From assembly GCF_024834045.1 (NCBI RefSeq), contig NZ_JANUXW010000006.1, positions 61,898 to 125,897 on the forward strand: 64,000 nt of DNA, written 5' to 3'. Below, piece after piece: positions 47,995-56,793 of this stretch. A model generated the notes under the pieces. The model was not told the origin of the DNA. It worked only from the letters and a program-made list of their open reading frames with translations, and did no database searches. This DNA comes from Neisseria montereyensis (GTDB lineage Bacteria; Pseudomonadota; Gammaproteobacteria; Burkholderiales; Neisseriaceae). Position 1 is the stretch's first letter, and each line of letters starts with the position of its first letter. A program made the translations under genes and the position numbers.

Positions 47995-48794
47995 GGGCCA
48001 AATATCCGCTTAAATACCTGCTGCACAGTGCTGCACTGCCCAAAAGCAGCTTTTATTACCACCACGGCCGACCCGACCCGGACGAACAGGACAAAGCTAC
48101 CGTTGCCGAAGTTTATGCCCGCCATCAAGGGCGTTACGGATACAGGCGGATTGCCGCCACTTTGTCATGGAATAAGAAAAAGGTTGCCCGTTTGATGAAA
48201 CTGTTGCAATTGAAAGCTAAAGTGCGTCCGAAAAAAGCCTACCGTCACCCGGCAATGGGCGAACCGTCGGATAATATTCTGAACCGCCGCTTTGAGGCGC
48301 AAAAACCCAATGAGAAATGGCTGACTGATGCCACCGAATTCAAGTGTAGCAACGGTAAACTGTATCTGTCACCGATATTGGATGTATTTAACCGGGAAAT
48401 CGTCGCTTACTCAATGAGCCGCCGCCCGAACAGCGAGATGGTGGAAAGAATGCTGAATGATGCGGTTTGTAAGCTGACAAAGACAGATAAAGTGCTGCTG
48501 CATTCCGATCAAGGTGTGTTGTACCGTACGGAAGCCTACCGCCGTACGTTGGCGGAACACGGTATAGTGAAGAGTATGTCGCGTAAAGGCAATTGTTGGG
48601 ATAATGCACCGATGGAAAGCTTCTTTGCGATACTGAAGACGGAATGCTTTTATCAGGAAGGCAGACTTTCGACAACAGAGCTGATGCAGACAATAGACGA
48701 CTATATCCGGTACTACAATCATGACAGATGTAGTTTGAAATTGAAAAAGCTGAGTCCCGTGGCATACAGAACCCAGCTCGAAAAGGCAGCCTGA
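47970..48794 (+). CDS. IS3-family transposase OrfB (in the -1 frame)
   Basis: The integrase-like DDE domain of the element. The frame is open from the slippery A-run through 48794, reading SEAVQALRAKYPLKYLLH directly after the shift and then a HTH_21-like part (RHQGRYGYRRIAATL). The catalytic triad is visible: Asp in WLTDATEF, Asp in LHSDQGVLYRT and Glu in NAPMESFFAILKTE. An internal ATG at 48162 is not the biological start; expression as an OrfAB fusion is typical. No stop or deletion disrupts it, so the copy looks active. Confidence 0.82.
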   Translation, partial: KSEAVQALRAKYPLKYLLHSAALPKSSFYYHHGRPDPDEQDKATVAEVYARHQGRYGYRRIAATLSWNKKKVARLMKLLQLKAKVRPKKAYRHPAMGEPSDNILNRRFEAQKPNEKWLTDATEFKCSNGKLYLSPILDVFNREIVAYSMSRRPNSEMVERMLNDAVCKLTKTDKVLLHSDQGVLYRTEAYRRTLAEHGIVKSMSRKGNCWDNAPMESFFAILKTECFYQEGRLSTTELMQTIDDYIRYYNHDRCSLKLKKLSPVAYRTQLEKAA

Positions 48795-48836
48795 AAAGGC
48801 TTTTATGTTTGTCCAAGATTTGGGGGTCAGATCACT

Positions 48837-48849
48837 TTTCAGACGGCCT
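48837..48849 (+). repeat. Right half of the DUS hairpin split by the IS element
   Basis: TTTCAGACGGCCT, complement of the copy at 47574-47586. Without the insertion the two would form the terminator for putA on the minus strand. Confidence 0.85.
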
Positions 48850-48883
48850 ATTGCTTATACATGAACAACACGATAACAATTAA

Positions 48884-51800
48884 TTAACTATCGGCCATCG
48901 CCATCAGGCTGGCATTACCGCCTGCCGCCGTAGTATTGACGCTAACGCTAATCTCTTCAAAAATTTGTAAAATATCCAAATGATCAGCCGCATGGATGAT
49001 TTTAATAATCGCACCATCTTGCAGCGCAGCCTGTTGCTTCAGTTCGACTCCGGGCTGTTCCAATGCAATCCAATAAGCAGTGCTTTCAGGTATTTTACGG
49101 TTGCTGACTTCAATCAGGCCGTCTGAATGTTCCTGCCAAATGGCCAACGGATGTTCCGGCACCACGATAACAGACGAGCCTGCAGCGGCAATTTGGATAA
49201 GAGCGGCAAAAGCCTGCTCTAAGCGACCGCCATACAAGCGTACTTTTTCCGGTGCACGCCAAACGACGGTATTACGCTCGCCGGTCGGGCCGGGCAATAA
49301 AGCTTCGGCACCGCGCAAAGTGTGTATGCGCGCCTGCCCTATCACACCGCCCAAGCGCACTTGTGCATCATGATCAAACCCCATTTGCCGCATCAGTTTG
49401 TCTAAAACGGCCAACTTGCTCTCATCGGCCTGCCCCTGTTTGCTTAATTCAGGTATCCGCCATGCGCCCCGACTGAGTTTTTGAAGATACAACGCCCCGC
49501 CGGCCTTAGGCCCCGTACCCGACAAGCCATGCCCGCCGAAAGGTTGTACACCGACAACGGCACCGACAATATTACGGTTTACATAAATATTACCCGCTTC
49601 GATACGGCTGGAAATATGGCGGATGGTATCGTCGATACGGCTATGAATACCGTGTGTCAGCGCATAGCCTTTACTGTTGATTTGTCGAATCAATCCGTCT
49701 AGCTCATGTGCCCGATAGCGGACAACATGCAATACAGGGCCGAACACTTCGCGTTGTAATTCATTGAGATCATTCAGCTCGAATAAAACAGGGGCAACAA
49801 AAGTGCCTTTCTTACCGGTTGCAGACGGCCTGATTTCATGATAAGACTTGGCAATCCCTTTCATTTTATTAATGTGTGCCAATAGGTTTTGTTGGGCTTC
49901 TTCGTCAATTACCGGGCCGACATCGGTCGCCAATTTAATTGGATCACCAACCACCAATTCATTCATCGCCCCTTTAATCATATCAATCATATGATCGGCC
50001 ACTTCTTCCTGTACGCACAAAATACGCAAAGCGGAACACCGTTGTCCGGCACTATCAAAAGCCGAATTCAATACATCGACACACACCTGTTCGGCTAGGG
50101 CGGTGCTATCGACAATCATGGCGTTCATCCCACCTGTTTCGGCAATCAAAACGGGAGAATCGGTACGTTTGCTTAGAGTCTGATTAATCAGTTTGGCCAC
50201 TTCGGTAGAACCGGTAAACACCACGCCATTGATGCGCGTATCTTGCGTTAAAGCGGCACCTGCCTCCCCTGCACCCAATACCAACTGCAAAACATTTTCC
50301 GGCACACCGGCCTCATGCAATAGGCGTACCGCATAATGGGCGATTAAACTGGTCTGTTCGGCAGGCTTGGCAATCACGGTATTGCCGACTGCCAACGCAG
50401 CCGTGATTTCACCCACAAAAATGGCCAACGGAAAATTCCACGGGCTAATCGCCACTACAGTGCCGACCGGTGCTCTAGCGGCGCATGTGGTTTCCGCTTC
50501 ATCGGCATAATAACGGCAAAAATCCACCGCTTCGCGCACTTCGGCAATAGCGTTATTCAAGGTTTTGCCGGCTTCGCGCACGGCCAACATCATCAACTGC
50601 GGCATATGTTCTTCCAACAAATCCGCGAAACGGCGCAAACATTCCGCCCTTTCAGACGGCTGCTTAGCCGCCCATGCCTGTTCGGCCTGCTTGGCTGCCG
50701 CAACCACATCGGCAATAGAGGCCGTCTGAATAAAAGCTACCGTCCCGACTACATCATTATGATTGGCCGGACTCAAAACCGGATGCGGCTCATCGCTTTG
50801 AATCGTGGCAGCAGTGATTGAGGCCGTCTGAAAGTTTTGCTGAGCGGCGGCGTTCATTTCTTCTTCGAGCTTTTGCAATACCGACTCATTACTCAAATCC
50901 AAGCCGTATGAATTCAGACGGCCCGAACCATACAGATGGCGCGGCAGTGGTAAAGCCGCATGCATTTTGCCTTGAGTTTGTGCGGCTGCATCTAGCGGGC
51001 ATTTGATTAAATCGTCAATACTGACTTTTTCATCCACAATCTGGTTCACAAACGACGAGTTTGCTCCGTTTTCCAATAAACGGCGCACCAAATAAGCCAA
51101 CAGCGTTTCATGCGTGCCTACCGGTGCATAAATGCGTACACGGCGGCCTAAGTTTTTCGCGCCGACCACTTGGTCGTATAAGGTTTCGCCCATGCCGTGC
51201 AAACACTGGAACTCATAATCCTTGCCCTCACCCATTTGGTAAACGGCCGATAAGGTATAGGCGTTATGAGTCGCAAATTGTGGGAAAACCGCATCTTGTG
51301 CGGCCAACAGTTTGCGTGCGCAAGCCAGATAGGAAACATCGGTATGCACTTTGCGGGTATAAACGGGATAGCCATCCAAACCGTCTACCTGCGCCCATTT
51401 GATTTCACTGTCCCAATACGCCCCTTTAACCAACCGTATCATCAACTTCCGGCCGTTTCGCCGCGCCAAATCAATTAAATAATCAATTACAAACGGGCAG
51501 CGTTTCTGATACGCCTGCACCACAAAACCAATGCCGTTAAAACCTGCCAATTCCGGGTCGGATACCAAAGCTTCCATCAAATCCAGCGACAAATCCAAGC
51601 GGTTGGCTTCTTCGGCGTCGATATTCAAGCCGATATCGTATTGTTTTGCAAATAAAAATAATGCCTTCAAACGCGGCAATAATTCATCCATCACGCGGCC
51701 GCGTTGGGCGCGTGCATAACGCGGATGAATGGCCGACAGTTTCACCGAAATACCGTTACCTTCATAAACGCCCGCACCGCCCGAATCTTGACCGATGGCA

Positions 51801-52477
51801 TGAATCGCCCGCACATAATCCTGATAATAACGGTCGGCATCCGCCTGCGTCATCGCTGCCTCACCCAACATATCGAAAGAAAAACGATAACCCGCTTTTT
51901 CGCGCTCTTTGCCGTTTTGCAAGGCCTCTTCAATGGTTTGTCCGGTAACAAACTGCTTGCCCAACAACCGCATTGCATAATCCACGCCTTTGCGAATCAC
52001 CGGTTCGCCGCCTTTGCCGATAATACGGGTCAACGCCATACCCAAATTCTGTTCATTCGTGGCAGACGTTAATTTACCGGTAACCAACAAACCCCACGCT
52101 GCCGCATTCACAAACAACGACGGGCTGTTATTTAAATGGCTCTTCCAATTACCACCGGATAATTTATCCCGAATCAGTTTATTGCGCGTGGCATTATCAG
52201 GGATGCGCAATAAAGCTTCGGCCAAACACATTAATGCCACACCCTCTTCACTCGACAAGGCAAACTCATGCATTAAAGCATCTACACCACTGGCCTTAGT
52301 GCGCCCTGCACGCACCTGCGCCACCAAGCGCCGCGCCAACACGGCCGCCGCCTCTTTTTCAGATGCACTCATTGCCGCGCGCGCTAATAAGTCGGCAACG
52401 GCTTCTTCTTCATCGCGGCGGTAGGCTGCCGTAACGGCACGGCGTAATTCAGATTGGGAATGGGCAAAATGAAACAT
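48884..52477 (-). CDS. putA: Bifunctional proline dehydrogenase / P5C dehydrogenase
   Basis: A 1197-residue enzyme oxidising proline to glutamate in two steps. ATG at 52477 has GGAGAA upstream; an in-frame TTG at 52495 is rejected. The FAD-dependent PRODH barrel covers about residues 150-500 (GISVKLSAIHPRY, LMIRLVKGAYWDSEIKW). The ALDH domain covers about residues 580-1010, with APVGTVVAISPWNFPLAI, AETGGMNAMIVD and catalytic Cys in SAGQRCSALRIL. A C-terminal ALDH-like arm follows. There is no N-terminal ribbon-helix-helix, so it is not a self-repressor. Several DUS lie within, clustered at the inter-domain linker. Confidence 0.96.
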   Translation of the reverse strand: MFHFAHSQSELRRAVTAAYRRDEEEAVADLLARAAMSASEKEAAAVLARRLVAQVRAGRTKASGVDALMHEFALSSEEGVALMCLAEALLRIPDNATRNKLIRDKLSGGNWKSHLNNSPSLFVNAAAWGLLVTGKLTSATNEQNLGMALTRIIGKGGEPVIRKGVDYAMRLLGKQFVTGQTIEEALQNGKEREKAGYRFSFDMLGEAAMTQADADRYYQDYVRAIHAIGQDSGGAGVYEGNGISVKLSAIHPRYARAQRGRVMDELLPRLKALFLFAKQYDIGLNIDAEEANRLDLSLDLMEALVSDPELAGFNGIGFVVQAYQKRCPFVIDYLIDLARRNGRKLMIRLVKGAYWDSEIKWAQVDGLDGYPVYTRKVHTDVSYLACARKLLAAQDAVFPQFATHNAYTLSAVYQMGEGKDYEFQCLHGMGETLYDQVVGAKNLGRRVRIYAPVGTHETLLAYLVRRLLENGANSSFVNQIVDEKVSIDDLIKCPLDAAAQTQGKMHAALPLPRHLYGSGRLNSYGLDLSNESVLQKLEEEMNAAAQQNFQTASITAATIQSDEPHPVLSPANHNDVVGTVAFIQTASIADVVAAAKQAEQAWAAKQPSERAECLRRFADLLEEHMPQLMMLAVREAGKTLNNAIAEVREAVDFCRYYADEAETTCAARAPVGTVVAISPWNFPLAIFVGEITAALAVGNTVIAKPAEQTSLIAHYAVRLLHEAGVPENVLQLVLGAGEAGAALTQDTRINGVVFTGSTEVAKLINQTLSKRTDSPVLIAETGGMNAMIVDSTALAEQVCVDVLNSAFDSAGQRCSALRILCVQEEVADHMIDMIKGAMNELVVGDPIKLATDVGPVIDEEAQQNLLAHINKMKGIAKSYHEIRPSATGKKGTFVAPVLFELNDLNELQREVFGPVLHVVRYRAHELDGLIRQINSKGYALTHGIHSRIDDTIRHISSRIEAGNIYVNRNIVGAVVGVQPFGGHGLSGTGPKAGGALYLQKLSRGAWRIPELSKQGQADESKLAVLDKLMRQMGFDHDAQVRLGGVIGQARIHTLRGAEALLPGPTGERNTVVWRAPEKVRLYGGRLEQAFAALIQIAAAGSSVIVVPEHPLAIWQEHSDGLIEVSNRKIPESTAYWIALEQPGVELKQQAALQDGAIIKIIHAADHLDILQIFEEISVSVNTTAAGGNASLMAMADS

Positions 52478-52583
52478 GGAACTTCTCCGAAACAAAATGA
52501 TTTTTTAGTGGCAATATTTCACCAATAGCAAACTTAACTACATACGCATACAGTCATCATCAAGAATCAGACTATTTCAATAA

Positions 52584-52615
52584 AGGCCGTCTGAAATCTT
52601 GCTTTCAGACGGCCT
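52584..52615. terminator. DUS-pair terminator after mtnN
   Basis: AGGCCGTCTGAAA, a 6-nt loop and TTTCAGACGGCCT; a 13-bp stem just past the mtnN stop on the minus strand, upstream of putA. Confidence 0.85.
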
Positions 52616-52620
52616 CAAAC

Positions 52621-53325
52621 TTATAAAATCGCCATCACCATACGGGCGGAATTAACCGAAGCGGTTTGCAAGAATGTTTCAAAGCTGGTTTCCGCTTCTT
52701 CATCCGCCGCATCGGATATGGCACGAACCACCACAAACGGCACTTTCAACTGAAAACACGTTTGCGCAATCGCGGCAGCTTCCATTTCCAACGCCAGCAC
52801 ACCATCGAAATTCGACCGTATAGTAGCGACTTTGTCACGACTATGAACAAACTGATCGCCACTTACAATCAAGCCGCGATAAACGGCTGCGCCATCAAAA
52901 GCCGCTGCCGCTTTTTCCGCACGAACCACTAAGTCGGCATCACTTTCAAATACGGCAGGAAGCTGCGGAACCTGTCCCACCTTATAACCGAATGCCGTCA
53001 CATCGACATCATGATGGGCAACGTGTATACCAATCACCACATCACCGGTTTTCACTCCCTGCCCAACACCGCCGGCGCTGCCCGTATTAATCACACAATC
53101 CGGCGCAAAACGGCTCACTACCAAAGCGGTTACCGCCGCCGCATTGGCCTTCCCGATACCGCTCAAAGCCAACACTACCTGTTTACCGTTTAACATACCG
53201 CGATGTACGGTAAATTGACCAAAGGTCTCCGTCTGCACATTTTCCATACTGTTTTTCAACAGCTCGATTTCAGGCTCCATTGCGCCGATGACAGCTACGG
53301 TTTGATAAGATTGTTGCTCCGGCAT
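52621..53325 (-). CDS. mtnN: 5'-methylthioadenosine/S-adenosylhomocysteine nucleosidase
   Basis: A 234-residue MTA/SAH nucleosidase (Pfs) that splits MTA and SAH, recycling methionine and feeding autoinducer-2 chemistry. The start VAVIGAMEPEIELL holds the catalytic Glu; LALSGIGKANAA, NTGSAGGV near residue 82, GLIVSGDQF near residue 150 and LEMEAAAIAQTC near residue 173 are diagnostic, as is the catalytic Asp in RAISDAAD. ATG at 53325 is preferred to the adjacent GTG at 53328. Confidence 0.95.
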   Translation of the reverse strand: MPEQQSYQTVAVIGAMEPEIELLKNSMENVQTETFGQFTVHRGMLNGKQVVLALSGIGKANAAAVTALVVSRFAPDCVINTGSAGGVGQGVKTGDVVIGIHVAHHDVDVTAFGYKVGQVPQLPAVFESDADLVVRAEKAAAAFDGAAVYRGLIVSGDQFVHSRDKVATIRSNFDGVLALEMEAAAIAQTCFQLKVPFVVVRAISDAADEEAETSFETFLQTASVNSARMVMAIL

Positions 53326-53574
53326 CACATTTTCCCATTTAATATAAATGTGCTTATTATACGGGTCACACGACAGATAAACTACTACTGCACACCCTAC
53401 TTAGGCACTTTCCAACCTATGCACTATCAAACACTTGGATAAAATGGCACAACGCTACTATCTGCCAAACAAAGTAATGCCATTACACCGACATATCCGT
53501 TATCATATTCCAATACCAAACTTAAATTTTGGTATAATTACCCGTTTAATAAAATCCGTAAGGGACAGAAAAAA

Positions 53575-54702
53575 ATGAATGAAAATCCGTTACCTGCAAA
53601 AGAGGAAATCCATTCTCTACTTAGAACATTAACCAAATATAAAGGCTCTGACCTTTTTATTACGGCCAATTTCCCACCGGCCATGAAACTGGACGGCAAA
53701 ATCACACGCATTAATGAAACACCGCTGACACCCGAACGTTGTATGGAAATTGCATTTTCTATTATGTCGCCCAAACAAATGGAAGAGTTTACCAATACCA
53801 ACGAATGCAACTTTGCCATCAGTTTGCCGGACACCAGCCGTTTCCGTGTTAATGCCATGGTGCAGCGTGGTGCAACCGCGTTGGTATTCCGTACCATCAC
53901 CAGTAATATACCCAAATTTGAAAGTCTCAACTTGCCGCCGATTTTGCAACAAATCGCCATGAAAAAACGCGGTTTGGTGATTTTTGTCGGCGGCACGGGT
54001 TCGGGCAAATCAACTTCTTTGGCTTCCATGATCGACTACCGCAACGAAAACAGCCAAGATCATATTATTACCATCGAAGACCCGATTGAGTTTGTACACA
54101 ATCATAAAAACTGCATCATTACCCAGCGCGAAGTCGGCGTAGATACCGAAAACTGGTTTGCCGCATTAAAAAATACGCTGCGCCAAGCGCCCGATGTCAT
54201 TCTTATCGGTGAGATACGCGACCGTGAAACCATGGACTACGCCATTGCTTTTGCCGAAACCGGCCACCTTTGTATGGCCACGCTTCACGCCAACAGTACC
54301 AATCAGGCGCTTGACCGTATTATCAACTTCTTCCCGGAAGAGCGGCGTACCCAACTGCTAACCGATTTATCACTCAACCTGCAAGCATTTGTTTCACAAC
54401 GTCTGATTCCGCGCGAAGGCGGTAAAGGCCGTGTAGCTGCCGTGGAAGTATTACTGAATTCACCCTTAATCGCCGAGTTGATTCATGAAGGTGATGTGCA
54501 TTCAATTAAAGAAATCATGAAGAAATCGCAAAGTATGGGTATGCAAACATTTGATCAGGCTTTATACGAACTTTACGAACAAGGCCATATTAGCTTCCAA
54601 GATGCTATTAAAAATGCAGATTCCGCCCACGATCTACGCTTAGATATCCAACTGCGCAGCCGTCGTGCCCAAAACGCAGGGCCGGATTTGGAATTGATTT
54701 AA
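53575..54702 (+). CDS. pilU: PilT/PilU-family twitching ATPase, PilU-like
   Basis: A 375-residue hexameric retraction-type ATPase. It has the N-terminal PAS-like part (LTKYKGSDLFITANFPPAMKL), Walker A GGTGSGKSTSLASM near residue 140, the ASP box TIEDPIEFVH near residue 164, GEIRDRETM near residue 213 and the His box ATLHANST near residue 238. Length and the C-terminal RSRRAQN tail fit PilU better than PilT (about 347 residues). It lies alone here; pilT, its usual upstream neighbour, is not adjacent. Acts at the inner-membrane base of type IV pili. Confidence 0.88.
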   Translation: MNENPLPAKEEIHSLLRTLTKYKGSDLFITANFPPAMKLDGKITRINETPLTPERCMEIAFSIMSPKQMEEFTNTNECNFAISLPDTSRFRVNAMVQRGATALVFRTITSNIPKFESLNLPPILQQIAMKKRGLVIFVGGTGSGKSTSLASMIDYRNENSQDHIITIEDPIEFVHNHKNCIITQREVGVDTENWFAALKNTLRQAPDVILIGEIRDRETMDYAIAFAETGHLCMATLHANSTNQALDRIINFFPEERRTQLLTDLSLNLQAFVSQRLIPREGGKGRVAAVEVLLNSPLIAELIHEGDVHSIKEIMKKSQSMGMQTFDQALYELYEQGHISFQDAIKNADSAHDLRLDIQLRSRRAQNAGPDLELI

Positions 54703-55170
54703 TGCTTAAATCATAACGACATATTCTAAACCACTGTTTGCCGCAACATACTAGGATTTGTTAATCTCAGTATGTTGCAGCAAATCACAATAGGCCGTCT
54801 GAAAATATAAACTTTAAATAAAAACAATCTGAATATGACTCTAATCAAGAAATCCGGTTTACCCATACCAGTTTCTTTAAATTTATTTAGCTATATATTT
54901 CAATATTTAACATATTAATATCCATACACAACAAAATATACCATAAAATTAATAAAAATCAGCGGCATCAACTCCTAAGACACAAACTGTTTCCTTTATA
55001 AATATTGCATCATTTTCATAAAAAGCCTTATAATTTTCTCAGCAATGTATCCATAATACTTGCCGACATGGTATGCAATTACCATGCCTGAAATAATGGA
55101 TAACTTATAGATTTGATGCTTTATAAACAATCATATTATTTATCCAACAACAAACAGAAAAGGAAAAATC
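54703..55170. other. Intergenic region pilU to decarboxylase gene
   Basis: 468 bp with no credible gene. It has the hairpin at 54737-54784 and one DUS at about 54793, then about 350 bp of AT-rich DNA that must hold the promoter of the decarboxylase gene. No operator was recognised. Confidence 0.55.
54737..54784 (+). terminator. Stem-loop after pilU
   Basis: TTTGCCGCAACATACT pairs with AGTATGTTGCAGCAAA with one mismatch; the 16-nt loop contains a further GATT/AATC pairing. No T-run follows, so its efficiency as a terminator is uncertain. Confidence 0.6.
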
Positions 55171-56775
55171 ATGTCGTCTAATCAATTAACCGTTCGTGAT
55201 GTTGTTATTCAGGTTTTACGTGATCTTGGTGTTCACCGAGTTTATGGCAATCCCGGCTCTACCGAACTTGCCTTCTTAGGAAACTGGCCGGAAGATTTCG
55301 AATATGTTCTGGGTTTGCATGAAGCATCAGCAGTAGGTATGGCTGATGGTGAAGCCCGTGTTACAGGCCGCCCAACTTTTGTTAACCTCCATACTGCAGC
55401 CGGTTTGGGTAATAGTTTGGGCAATCTCTTTACTAGCTATAAAAACCAAGCACCTGTTGTGATTTTAGCCGGTCAACAATCACGCTCTCTACTTTCTTCC
55501 GATGCTTATCTGGCAGCTGATGACCCAACAGTATTCCCGAAACCTTATGTGAAATGGGCTATTCAACCTGCTAATGCACAAGACGTACCTGCTGCATTGG
55601 TTCGCTGCTTCGAAGTGGCTATGCAACCTCCGTATGGCCCGACATTCATTTCCGTTCCGAATGATGACTGGGATCAACCATGCGATCCTTATCCGGTAGG
55701 CAAATCCATCGGCTTCGGTCCTGCCCGCGAAGATGGTTTGAAAGAAATTGCCAAAGCCTTAGCTGGTGCAAAACGCCCTGCTTTGGTAGTAGGTACAGAA
55801 ATTGACGCTTTCGATGCTTATGATAACGCTGTTCGCTTGGCCGAACGCACTGGCGCTACCGTTTACACAGCACCTGTTGCAGCTGCTACTGCATTCCCGG
55901 AAGACCATCCTCAATTTGGCGGTTTCCTGCCTGCCATCCCTGCCGGCTTGTCTAAAATGCTTGAACGCCACGACGTTGTTTTTGTTGCCGGCGCACCGGT
56001 ATTTACTTTCCACGTAGACGGTAAAGCCGATGTATTGACCAGCAAAGATACACGCATTCTACAACTGACTGCCGATTCAAATTCAGCCGCAAGAGCAAGA
56101 ACCGAACTGAGCTTGGTAGGTGAATTGAAAGAATCGCTTGATCGCTTAATTTCATTCTTGCCTGAAAAACCTGCAGCAGATGTTGCCGAACCTTTAAAAG
56201 TAGCACGCAGCACTCCGGAAAAAGAAGACGGCATGCCTTCAGCAGCTTATGTTCTATCTCGTCTGTCCGAACTGATGCCTAAAGATGCTGTTTTGGTAGA
56301 AGAAGCCCCTTCTCACCGTCCTGCCATGCAGAAAAACCTGCCTATCACCCAACAAGGTGGTTTCTACACTATGTCTAGCGGTGGTTTGGGCTATGGCTTG
56401 CCTGCCTCTGTCGGTGTTGCTTTGGCACACGACAAACGTAAAGTGGTAGCGCTGATTGGTGATGGTTCTATGCAATATTCTATCCAAGCATTGTGGACTG
56501 CGGCCCAACATAAACTGCCGCTGACTGTTATTGTGCTCAATAACGGCGGATATGGTGCATTGAAATCATTCTCTAAATTCTTGGGTGCAACCAATACCCC
56601 GGGAATGGATTTACCATCCATTGATATGGTTAAAATCGCCGAAGGTTATGGCCTCAATGCTTCTCGTGTAGACAATACCGCAGATTTGGATGCAGCTCTG
56701 ACCAAAGCATTGAACGATCCGCATACCCACCTTATTGACGTGGTAGTAGACCCCAACAAAGGCGACATCTACTAA
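55171..56775 (+). CDS. mdlC: Thiamine-diphosphate decarboxylase, benzoylformate decarboxylase-like
   Basis: A 534-residue ThDP enzyme. The three ThDP domains are in order, with the cofactor motif GDGSMQYSIQALWTAAQ ... VLNN near residue 430. Residues used by Pseudomonas benzoylformate decarboxylase appear conserved: Ser30 in GNPGSTE, Glu51 in LHEA, His74 in NLHTAAG, and a His near 281 in APVFTFHV. It would decarboxylate a 2-keto acid, possibly benzoylformate, but substrate range in this family varies. AAAAGGAAAAATC precedes the ATG. It is followed after 18 bp by an AEC transporter gene; codon use is T-ending and DUS are absent, unlike neighbours. Confidence 0.85.
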   Translation: MSSNQLTVRDVVIQVLRDLGVHRVYGNPGSTELAFLGNWPEDFEYVLGLHEASAVGMADGEARVTGRPTFVNLHTAAGLGNSLGNLFTSYKNQAPVVILAGQQSRSLLSSDAYLAADDPTVFPKPYVKWAIQPANAQDVPAALVRCFEVAMQPPYGPTFISVPNDDWDQPCDPYPVGKSIGFGPAREDGLKEIAKALAGAKRPALVVGTEIDAFDAYDNAVRLAERTGATVYTAPVAAATAFPEDHPQFGGFLPAIPAGLSKMLERHDVVFVAGAPVFTFHVDGKADVLTSKDTRILQLTADSNSAARARTELSLVGELKESLDRLISFLPEKPAADVAEPLKVARSTPEKEDGMPSAAYVLSRLSELMPKDAVLVEEAPSHRPAMQKNLPITQQGGFYTMSSGGLGYGLPASVGVALAHDKRKVVALIGDGSMQYSIQALWTAAQHKLPLTVIVLNNGGYGALKSFSKFLGATNTPGMDLPSIDMVKIAEGYGLNASRVDNTADLDAALTKALNDPHTHLIDVVVDPNKGDIY

Positions 56776-56793
56776 AAACGGAGGCGCAACTCA

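Larger units (their letters stand above)
47591..48834 (+). mobile_element. IS3-family insertion sequence, complete copy
   Basis: A 1244-bp element. The left end TGAACTGCACCCCAAAAGTT and the right end (reversed) TGATCTGACCCCCAAATCTT are imperfect inverted repeats beginning TG, as in IS3 elements. It carries two overlapping reading frames, orfA and orfB, the latter with a DDE transposase core in the -1 frame. The left end is found again at 63874, identical to the window edge. No clear target duplication was seen (left flank ATGTT, right flank CTTTT). It is inserted inside a DUS hairpin. Confidence 0.88.

Noticed and set aside
48162-48794. OrfB as an independent protein from the internal ATG
   Set aside because: The DDE-domain frame is open well upstream to the A-run; IS3 elements make OrfAB by -1 frameshift, so the internal ATG is probably incidental.
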